Source: Zygotorulaspora mrakii | Taxonomy: Eukaryota > Ascomycota > Saccharomycetes > Saccharomycetales > Saccharomycetaceae | DNA: 64,000 bases | Assembly (NCBI RefSeq): GCF_013402915.1 | Contig: NC_050726.1 | Location: 699,501-763,500, forward strand | Direction: 5' to 3' | Shown: in pieces, positions 55,301 through 64,000 of the stretch | Layout: the number at the start of each line of letters is the position of its first letter | Numbering within the stretch: the stretch's first letter is position 1 | The notes under the pieces: generated by a model | Databases searched by the model: none | What the model saw: the letters and a program-made list of their open reading frames with translations, nothing else | Told to the model about the DNA's origin: nothing | Translations under genes and position numbers: made by a program

Positions 55301-57934
55301 GAAATATCTTCCAGATGCAATCATATTCATATACGCTTTATGAGATTTTTGGGAGACCGTGATGAATTTGTACAGGAGTCAGCGGCTAGAGGCCTTGCTC
55401 TCATATACGAGATTGGTAATGCAGATTTAAAGGAAGATATGGTGAAGGGTCTTTTGAGATCTTTCACAGATTCGGCTAAAGGAGTGAACATGTCTGCTGG
55501 ATCGGTGGGAGCCGACACGGAACTTTTTGATGACAACACACTCAAAACAGATGAGGGATCGGTTCGCACATATAAAGACATCTTGAACCTTGCCTCTGAA
55601 GTTGGGGATCCTGCTCTTGTCTACAAATTCATGTCCCTGGCAAAAAGCTCCTCGTTGTGGTCATCTAAGAAAGGTATCGCATTTGGTCTTGGAGCGATAG
55701 TCTCTAAATCTTCTCTGCAAAATCTTATTTTGACAGATGAGGTAACTGCCTCCAGATTGATTCCCAAGCTGTTTAGATACAAGTTTGACCCATATCCCAA
55801 TGTTGCTCGCTCTATGAATGATATTTGGCAAACACTAATCCAGGATACAAATGCAACTTTGAACTTTTTTCTCAAAGAAATATTGGAAGAACTTTTACGG
55901 GGAATGTCAAACAAGGAATGGAGAGTTCGTGAGGCTAGTACTTTGGCGCTTCTATATCTAATGCAGACCCAGCAGGAAGAGAAGCTGGCGAGTCACTTTC
56001 TTGAAATTTGGACTATGGCATTTAGAGTTGTAGATGATATAAAAGAAAGCGTTCGAGTTGCAGGTACTAAATTAACTAATGTGCTTGCCAAAGCACTTAT
56101 TAGCAGTATTGATCCCGCCAAAGGAACTAATTCCGACAAATCTGAGCTCATTTTGGATCACATTCTTCCATTTTTTTTGGGTACAAAGGGTCTAAACAGT
56201 GATGCAGAAGAGGTAAGAAAATTCGCTTTAACTACGGTTATTAATCTCGTAAAAAATAGTGGAGATACTATAAAGCCTTATGCTGTTCAACTCGTGTTTG
56301 AATTTACCCTTCTATTCTCCTCAATTGAGCCTCAAGTCATTAATTACCTTAGTCTGAATGCTACGAAATACAATATAGATAGCAATACTATTGATATCCA
56401 CAGGCAAAATGGTGTTACCACGTCACCACTTTTCGATGCTATTGATTTATTAATAAAGAGATCGGACGACAGTATGGTAGAACAACATGTAAACAGTGCA
56501 ATTAAAGCCACAAAGAAAGCGGTAGGACTGCCCTCCAAAATTGCTGCATCTGCGGTATTAGGTTTGTTGGTCAGGAGATATTCAGTCCTTTTGACACCTT
56601 TTTGCGGTAAATTACTCAAAGCATGTACAAATTCCTTCGAAAGTAGAAGCGAATCAGTAAGTCTTTCCTTCGCAAAGTGTTTTGGTCTTCTATTTCGCAT
56701 AGCAACAGTTGAGAAAGCGGGAAAATATGCTGCTATACTCTGTCAAATGTATTTTGATTCAGGTGAAAACGCACAAAAAAAAGTTGTGGCAGCTGCAATA
56801 GATGCTGTATTGAAACAAGCACCGTCACAATTCGAGAATATTTCAAGCTTGTTCATACCCCTCTTATTCATTGCGTCAAATGATGTAGACAAGGCAGTCG
56901 GTTCCAATTTTGAACAAGTTTGGAGAGAAGCGTCAAAAAGCGGATCTGCCTCAGTCCGATTATATTTAGCAGAGATCATAGAACTATTGCAAAAGAACAT
57001 CTCTTCTGCTGACTTTTCTACAAGGAAAACATGTAGCAAAACAATAGTACTGCTATGCGAAAACGCTGATCGAACAATAAAACCACAACAGATACAAAAG
57101 ATGTTTGAAATCACGATGAACTCCTTAGTTGGTAGATCATGGGAAGGCAAAGATTCGCTATTGAGAGCTCTACAATCTTTGGTTGCAAAATTTACCAAGT
57201 TTGTTGAAGGAAACAGTTCTCTGAAAGAAAGCATAAGCGTGCTCTTCGTTACAGAGATATCCCGGAAAAACGTACCATATGTTAAAAATGCCCTTGTTCC
57301 TTACTGTGAATTTGTCACATTTTTCCCTGCAATCAATTTGATAGAGAAACTGATTGCTATAGCTGAATTTATTTTCAAGGGCGACACAGATGTATCTGAG
57401 CTTGAAAACAGCGAATCGATCAATTCCAGCAAAAGAATGAAGCATGATTCTGATATAAGCAAAAAATCCTCCAAGAAGAACGTTGAATGGGAAGAATATA
57501 TAACAAATATTCTTAAGTTGTGTGCGAAAATATTTAAGTCCAGCACATCTCCAGAAGCGTGCTCTTTTGAACTTCTTAAATTCATTATTCGCAGATTTTC
57601 GAGACTTTTTAAGAATACTGGCACTCACTATACGTGGAGAAGCCAAGTAGCTATATGCGAAGTTGGAAATGTTGTACTTGAATCACCTTATTATCTTTTA
57701 AATTCTCGGGACTTTGCGGAATTCATAAAAGAACTATGGGGAATGGCATTTGAGTATAACAGCACTAACGAATCTATTGAAAATGTCAAGGTACAAACGG
57801 TGAGACTAGGCGCTCATATCATTACTAAAATGCCTAACTTGAAGAATGGAATACAAAGTGACCTTAAGAATTTGAGCGAAATGGCATTAACTTCAAAGGT
57901 GGAGGTTGAGCTGAAGAACGTCAACATCATTTGA
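52355..57934 (+). CDS. ECM29: Ecm29, 26S proteasome-associated HEAT-repeat adaptor
   Basis: 1859 residues (S. cerevisiae 1868), ATG start. The whole protein is alpha-helical HEAT-type repeat. Conserved landmarks include LLLKLASPYASVRQAVFN near the N-terminus, SRGYTCPGLS-like PRGYSCPGLSVADVSFFTYD, AAFPFNDPEARMFNIWGTAR, DILNLASEVGDPALVYKFMS, NKEWRVREASTLALLYLMQT and SDAEEVRKFALTTVINLVKN. Ecm29 bridges the 20S core and 19S cap, acts in proteasome quality control and remodels proteasomes under stress. In S. cerevisiae it is YHL030W, one of the YHL genes interleaved here among YLL genes. It is convergent with UBI4. Confidence 0.96.
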   Translation: MTSQLPEQREIELVEKVELRLALADTPLKLEKCLDMFLAPLLLKLASPYASVRQAVFNSLKDILSRLNTFNDIKLPLEKLIQQAQSPPESVDGNDSNVRLYSLLMASKGIDRIDRVETSLLSSVIQGISKLPRNAGARMFHILCKMLKKWKQPEKGSKSEEDIQSRLKVNDKSDISFLTSRFTKFLLLSPARPDPQAGVIPRGYSCPGLSVADVSFFTYDAGVSFTKEQMIQFKKAVFNFVTSGLPLQDYAKTVFLLVASSDQGDLLEIASQELKRLAIPYEDETFIDSIITLYGGDKKTGCPPTRHELQEKILNILNRSLVATSKRLNVAIICSIGMNSKHYKMRSLCLKFIRHVAKNNISNLVSVREDGDDGVLETSIASLILHNLHSEGWPMLQLGSTTLNFNSSISQRRSQYETLGEILKRDGSLLEDLSYIEFLLDSLKGDVSEVHTSIQECLTSLTVKIPMLPESSKTKLRKLIRTCLADDYEIECAESKDKKDALMSCRMVCIKYANAAFPFNDPEARMFNIWGTARINRFDIIEESFKGLHPYWFKVNQIANTKEFRSSKEKLTAENKEVQFASTELYINLLLSEMQDKVKLPQASIWKTLGTAVRFSKQCLISESIYGKNTMVVQDEDWSIRIENSLVVDEKVHETVRDKIACFEKGLISKYLKFLCNEFTMKDQHNHQVCLSLYSDRIFGEVLLTLLRLCDDDALRSLESITPSLFNYLRSTETSQDTDIEIAANALGIVSACKRTLEDASDTMTKPKGNDSTVTEQASIIANSYILPRLYLRNNVDRAAGIDSAILLRKLTALLSASQNRKLINQLISQVCKSDMLERMGDQTSSNDFIVKITEVLQSSLINDTAATETWAYLSIHAASTAHFKHFFDKLFESHVSKQIDYLFSAGEAISVIAGGWESKFLHRQLDVRNVSFAKLKENFSRDRISYVLDQLLVSCDSTKPSLRKAACVWLLSLTQYLGHSGEISSRCNHIHIRFMRFLGDRDEFVQESAARGLALIYEIGNADLKEDMVKGLLRSFTDSAKGVNMSAGSVGADTELFDDNTLKTDEGSVRTYKDILNLASEVGDPALVYKFMSLAKSSSLWSSKKGIAFGLGAIVSKSSLQNLILTDEVTASRLIPKLFRYKFDPYPNVARSMNDIWQTLIQDTNATLNFFLKEILEELLRGMSNKEWRVREASTLALLYLMQTQQEEKLASHFLEIWTMAFRVVDDIKESVRVAGTKLTNVLAKALISSIDPAKGTNSDKSELILDHILPFFLGTKGLNSDAEEVRKFALTTVINLVKNSGDTIKPYAVQLVFEFTLLFSSIEPQVINYLSLNATKYNIDSNTIDIHRQNGVTTSPLFDAIDLLIKRSDDSMVEQHVNSAIKATKKAVGLPSKIAASAVLGLLVRRYSVLLTPFCGKLLKACTNSFESRSESVSLSFAKCFGLLFRIATVEKAGKYAAILCQMYFDSGENAQKKVVAAAIDAVLKQAPSQFENISSLFIPLLFIASNDVDKAVGSNFEQVWREASKSGSASVRLYLAEIIELLQKNISSADFSTRKTCSKTIVLLCENADRTIKPQQIQKMFEITMNSLVGRSWEGKDSLLRALQSLVAKFTKFVEGNSSLKESISVLFVTEISRKNVPYVKNALVPYCEFVTFFPAINLIEKLIAIAEFIFKGDTDVSELENSESINSSKRMKHDSDISKKSSKKNVEWEEYITNILKLCAKIFKSSTSPEACSFELLKFIIRRFSRLFKNTGTHYTWRSQVAICEVGNVVLESPYYLLNSRDFAEFIKELWGMAFEYNSTNESIENVKVQTVRLGAHIITKMPNLKNGIQSDLKNLSEMALTSKVEVELKNVNII

Positions 57935-58038
57935 AAAATTTGTTGGAAGAATAGTTAACTTTTACTTGGAGTGCTGCTATTTAAAGTATAGATTTTCTAC
58001 AATATAATATTTGATTCCTACGCTATCTCAAAAGTTCT

Positions 58039-60400
<2,362 letters not shown>

Positions 60401-61213
60401 TTAACTGAATGGATTGTCCTCCTGCAAAAAGACCATTTTTGAGGAATTGGTATCAGGTGGATCTCCGCCCATATCTTCCTCCTCTAGAGGATCCAATGGG
60501 AATCGAGAAGCGCGGTCCATCGATGCTTTCCCCGATCGTCTTTTCAAATCCAAACTTGTTATGCCACGCTGGTAAAAGTTATTTGAATTAGAAGTGAATT
60601 GGTACTCGTTTAGCGTCGTGGGACTCATTGATTGATCGACAGAACTTCGCGCGCCCTTGTTGGCAGTAGTTGCCCTTTTAATAAGCGCATTCGACGGTAG
60701 CCACTTTTTCAGATGGCTGTTGTCCGTAGATTTTCTTCCTGGAGATGATATACTCGATCGAAACTGTATGACGTCTTTACGTCTCTGTTCAAGCAACTCG
60801 TCGTCTTTCAAAACGGTGCACAAATCCTGAGCTATGAATTGTATCTGCTGCCCAATTTTCTCGTCTCTCTTTTCTTGTACCACTGAATTTTTGAGGCATT
60901 CCATAATGAAAAGGTTACCTCTGGCCCACGCTATGAAATCACTAGAGCCGTTATTCACCAAATAAGCTACCAGCGTTAGTGTTTTTAAAATGTGGATGCA
61001 GTTTTTATGTGAGCTTTTTTTACCATGGCCTGTCAATCTTTTTCTGATGACTTGAACTATTTCTTTCAGTGTTTTGGGGCTGTACGTCAAAACTGAAATC
61101 TCATTCATCAATGTACCTGTAGCTCCGGCATTTTCATCTTCGTCAGTTGCTTGCTTAACCTTTAATTCAGTAGGTGATAGAACGAAGCTCCTTACAGAAT
61201 CCAATAACGGCAT
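60401..61213 (-). CDS. ENT4: Ent4, ENTH-domain protein
   Basis: 270 residues (S. cerevisiae 247). The first 150 residues form an ENTH-type helical domain (LDSVRSFVLSPTELKVKQAT, LKEIVQVIRKRLTGHGKKSS, HILKTLTLVAYLVNNGSSDF and FIAQDLCTVLKDDELLEQRR). The remainder is Ser/Asn-rich, disordered and basic, ending in an acidic EEEDMGGDPPD stretch and EDNPFS. The protein probably binds phosphoinositides at Golgi or endosome membranes; S. cerevisiae Ent4 is the least characterised epsin-like protein. No clear clathrin box is seen, but the terminal NPF resembles an EH-domain ligand. Its place between UBI4 and PRP19 matches YLL038C. Confidence 0.9.
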   Translation of the reverse strand: MPLLDSVRSFVLSPTELKVKQATDEDENAGATGTLMNEISVLTYSPKTLKEIVQVIRKRLTGHGKKSSHKNCIHILKTLTLVAYLVNNGSSDFIAWARGNLFIMECLKNSVVQEKRDEKIGQQIQFIAQDLCTVLKDDELLEQRRKDVIQFRSSISSPGRKSTDNSHLKKWLPSNALIKRATTANKGARSSVDQSMSPTTLNEYQFTSNSNNFYQRGITSLDLKRRSGKASMDRASRFPLDPLEEEDMGGDPPDTNSSKMVFLQEDNPFS

Positions 61214-61469
61214 CTTGAGCAGATGCCTCTATGAATTGTCTGAGCTAATGGAACACAGCTTCACGCCTGGTGTTGTAAGAACTTGGAATAGGTTACTGCT
61301 TCACTCTTCTGATCTCACGCTAGTGTAACAATGCAAGTATTCTGCTTATTCGGCGTTAGAGATGTATATCGAGCGGCCAAGCTGCTGTGTCTGGGTTTAT
61401 AAGCTTTGACCCTGATACTATAGCACAAGTAGTTAATTACACAGTTAGTTAAAGTATCGAATTCTGCGT

Positions 61470-63032
61470 CTATTTTGCAGTGGAATATAATGATATTTGA
61501 CCCTCTGTACGCAGCAGGATGGATATGGATGAGTCATCATAAATAAGTTGTATCTGCTGGAGCGATTCTTTATTCTTTAAGCCACTAATTACTAGATTTC
61601 CCGAACGATCTGGAACAGACTCCCAAATCTTTTTTGCCTTTTTATATTTGTAAACTTTCAAATTAAGTTCAAGTTCTTCAACGCTTTCATTCTCTACCAC
61701 TAAAAGGTCCTTAGCGGACATATCCATATCCCAGGCTCTTGAAGCACCTTTTGATGTTGCAATACTTAAAGAATTTACGGCTAGAGTCCCTGGTTCCTTT
61801 CTCAAGTCAAACGACATGATAGAGCCACCACAGGAAACTATCATCCAGTAACCATTACTGCTAAATTCCACATTCTCGATTATTCCACTGCCAATGATCT
61901 GTTTCCCCACCTTAAAAACAGTGGGTTTACTGTTTGGTTGACCCAAATTGAAAAGCTCTATCGAGTCTGCTTGCACTAGAGCAATGAGCAGCCCATCTTT
62001 GTGTAAGCTAGCCGAATTGTATTTTTTTTCCGAATGACCCTGTAAAACTTCATATGCTTTTGAACAGTCAAGTAAACAGTAAAGAACTCTGCCATTTTCT
62101 TCAACAACCAAAAAATATTTATTCAAAATATATTCGTGTTGGGCCATGAGAATTATTTTGTTGTGTGGCATATCCAGTTTGGCTAAGGAACCACTCTCAA
62201 TATTATATATTCCAACTGATTGTTTCCCAAAGGAACAAAGTAGGACATCTGAGGCTGGTCCCAGGGAGAAATATTCCAAGTCGTCTGTAAAATTTGTCTG
62301 AATTTGCCTTGTGATGAAATCCTCAACGATGACAACAGCTCCAGCCTCTAGAAGCTGAAATGCGCTTTTTCTCTGAGGGTTTGCCAGAAGCTTCGACGTA
62401 CGATTTATGACTGCGTTGGCCGGCACATCCCATGTTTTCTTTAACTCGAACTTTGTATCATTCAATATAGTGAACTTGTCAGGCACTTTTCTAGTTTGGT
62501 CTACATATTTCCTGGATTCATCGAGTAGCTCTTCCTGAATAGCATTTGGTAGCATTTCAACTGAATCATTTTTCTCATTGTCACTTTCAAGTTCCGCGCC
62601 TAGCTGTATGGTTAATTTATTCATCTCCGACACGACTTGCTCTCTTTCTTTCATTGCTTTGGCAGCCACTATCTTTGCAGCATCACGCTCATAAAACGCA
62701 GTTGACAATTGTTTTGAATACGTATCCAGCTGCTTTCTTAAACGAAAATTCTCTAGCATGAGGGCATCCCACTCATTTTGCAACGAAGATAAAAGGTTGG
62801 GAATGCTGTAATTGCTATTCAAGGTAGAAGAGTTTAAAGTATTAACAAGCGAGGCTTGCTGAGGTGTGTGCGATAACTCTATCAGTTGATCGAGTCCCAA
62901 TGGACTATTTGTAATCGGATCTTTTCCTTCTGTTTGTACGTATTGCTCTATCAGTTCTTTTTCGAAAATACATTTGGAGACAGGGGATAAAACAGGATTC
63001 TTTGTCGGTTTTCCACTTATACCGCAAAACAT
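61470..63032 (-). CDS. PRP19: Prp19, U-box E3 ligase and spliceosomal NTC scaffold
   Basis: 520 residues from the ATG at 63032 (S. cerevisiae 503); an in-frame TTG upstream is rejected. The N-terminal U-box is clear (MFCGISGKPTKNPVLSPVSK, then CIFEKELIEQYVQ and DPITNSPL). The tetramerising coiled coil follows (SIPNLLSSLQNEWDALMLEN and ERDAAKIVAA). The C-terminal half is a degenerate seven-bladed WD40 propeller, with YFLVVEENGRVLYCLLD and FSSNGYWMIVSCGGSIMSFD among the visible blades. Prp19 organises the NineTeen complex, which stabilises U5/U6 after U4 release. YLL036C in S. cerevisiae. Confidence 0.95.
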   Translation of the reverse strand: MFCGISGKPTKNPVLSPVSKCIFEKELIEQYVQTEGKDPITNSPLGLDQLIELSHTPQQASLVNTLNSSTLNSNYSIPNLLSSLQNEWDALMLENFRLRKQLDTYSKQLSTAFYERDAAKIVAAKAMKEREQVVSEMNKLTIQLGAELESDNEKNDSVEMLPNAIQEELLDESRKYVDQTRKVPDKFTILNDTKFELKKTWDVPANAVINRTSKLLANPQRKSAFQLLEAGAVVIVEDFITRQIQTNFTDDLEYFSLGPASDVLLCSFGKQSVGIYNIESGSLAKLDMPHNKIILMAQHEYILNKYFLVVEENGRVLYCLLDCSKAYEVLQGHSEKKYNSASLHKDGLLIALVQADSIELFNLGQPNSKPTVFKVGKQIIGSGIIENVEFSSNGYWMIVSCGGSIMSFDLRKEPGTLAVNSLSIATSKGASRAWDMDMSAKDLLVVENESVEELELNLKVYKYKKAKKIWESVPDRSGNLVISGLKNKESLQQIQLIYDDSSISILLRTEGQISLYSTAK

Positions 63033-63220
63033 AAGAATGGCTGGTAGATATGTAGGCAACGAGTATATATATTGACAGTTTCACAGATCTTCATAATTAG
63101 CTGGGCATTCCCATGTAGTCTTGGAAAAGTACCATCTTGAAATGTAGAAGTGTATATCATCTCTTACGATAAATACAAAGGTTGCAGTTTGAAAACAACA
63201 TAAGCTAAATATTAATTAGG

Positions 63221-64000
63221 TTATACACTAATAGAGCTATCCTGCAGTTCATTCCATAGCCATTTCCTCCAAATATCTCCAGCCATATCAAGTAGGTCAT
63301 TAAAAGAGTGAGAGGCTTTAGCGTCATTACCGACCTCGATTCTCATACTGGAAGAGTTTGGCCTCTTATGCAAGTCCTCTTGACTATTCGTGACGCTTGA
63401 ATCCGTGCAAACAGTGAGTTCATACAGTTTTCGGTAACAAACGTCATCAGCTTTTGATAGCATGGGAACATGATTGAGAAACTCCGAGGTTTCAGTCTCT
63501 TCAAACTCTAATAGTTTGAATTCATTATATTGTAAAATGGCAATGTAGATGAAGACCAATTGCATGTGGGGATCGATTAAAGAGAAAGTAAGTTCATTTT
63601 CATTGCTTTCATAAGATTCTGTTTTTTCGCCTGCGCTTTGATCGTATTGATTCCTCCTTAAAATCTCTTTGAAGATGTTATAGTCAAATTTAAACTTATC
63701 AGACCCCATAGGAATTGTATCTAAATCCGGAAACCAAAATGGATCATTTTTGACAAGTGAAGTGATAAATTCTTCATGCATTTTTGGAACTTTATTATAA
63801 AAATGATCAAATTTTTTTGTATTATAATCCAGAAAAAAATCAATTGCTTCCATATTTGGCTCTGGCCTCCAACCTAAAAGAATATCCCAAAGCCTTCCTC
63901 TATCTTGTCGTTGCAATGCTCTCGCTCCTGAGCACTTGATCCACCAGTAGAGCCAACTAGTTCTTTTCGAGCTTGGCTGAAGGACGCTCTCTTCTGTAAA
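63221..64000 (-). CDS. OCA5: Oca5, TBC-like cytoplasmic protein (5' part beyond the window)
   Basis: The frame is open to the right window edge, giving the last 259 residues plus stop; the S. cerevisiae protein is about 679 residues. The visible part begins [20 protein letters not shown] and continues [80 protein letters not shown] and [20 protein letters not shown]. These match my recollection of Oca5 closely. Oca5 is a TBC/Rab-GAP-like protein of the Oca group, linked to oxidant-induced cell-cycle arrest. In S. cerevisiae it is YHL029C beside ECM29, so it is a further YHL gene placed after the YLL genes. The internal TTG near 63916 is not a start. Confidence 0.93.
   Translation of the reverse strand, partial: FTEESVLQPSSKRTSWLYWWIKCSGARALQRQDRGRLWDILLGWRPEPNMEAIDFFLDYNTKKFDHFYNKVPKMHEEFITSLVKNDPFWFPDLDTIPMGSDKFKFDYNIFKEILRRNQYDQSAGEKTESYESNENELTFSLIDPHMQLVFIYIAILQYNEFKLLEFEETETSEFLNHVPMLSKADDVCYRKLYELTVCTDSSVTNSQEDLHKRPNSSSMRIEVGNDAKASHSFNDLLDMAGDIWRKWLWNELQDSSISV

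Overview
The window is a gene-dense piece of a budding-yeast nuclear chromosome (Saccharomycetaceae). Support: 27 protein genes, nearly all recognisable as orthologues of Saccharomyces cerevisiae genes; short spacers; only two introns, each with a GTATGT 5' splice site and a TACTAAC branch point; and typical yeast promoter motifs. The gene order is informative. Genes that S. cerevisiae splits between two duplicated chromosome arms (YLL and YHL) are interleaved here in a single row. That is expected of a lineage that did not go through the whole-genome duplication (for example Zygosaccharomyces, Torulaspora, Lachancea or Kluyveromyces). I cannot name the species from sequence alone.

Layout. 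(1) 1-12.8 kb matches the YKL179-180/YJL177-184 region: COY1 (5' cut by the window edge), RPL17 with an intron, ATG27, PFD1, ATP12, a YJL181W/YJR030C-type gene, MNN11, FEN2 (an insertion relative to S. cerevisiae) and GON7. (2) 12.8-17.8 kb is a synteny break holding two genes outside the conserved order: a type II membrane multicopper oxidase and a secreted, probably GPI-anchored PF04185-type acid phosphatase with Pho4-like sites upstream. (3) 17.8-64 kb is the merged YLL/YHL block: EFM1, COF1 (14-nt first exon), CBP2, MUP3, YBT1/VMR1, SBP1/RNP1, RPL8, GUT1, an unrecognised 521-residue gene, FPS1, GOS1, ATG10, SDH2, VPS13, ECM29, UBI4 (seven ubiquitin units), ENT4, PRP19 and OCA5 (5' cut by the right edge).

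Functional groupings: glycerol use (GUT1 and FPS1, separated by the unknown gene), vesicle traffic and autophagy (COY1, ATG27, GOS1, ATG10, VPS13, ENT4), proteasome and ubiquitin (ECM29, UBI4), mitochondrial function (ATP12, CBP2, SDH2) and translation (RPL17, RPL8, EFM1, GON7). The least explained DNA is the RPL17-ATG27 spacer, which has a GC-rich hairpin-forming block and a TTAGGG-type motif cluster and may hide an RNA gene. No tRNA, rRNA, transposon, CRISPR array or centromere was recognised. Family assignments rest on remembered similarity to S. cerevisiae proteins and on gene order; no database search was run.
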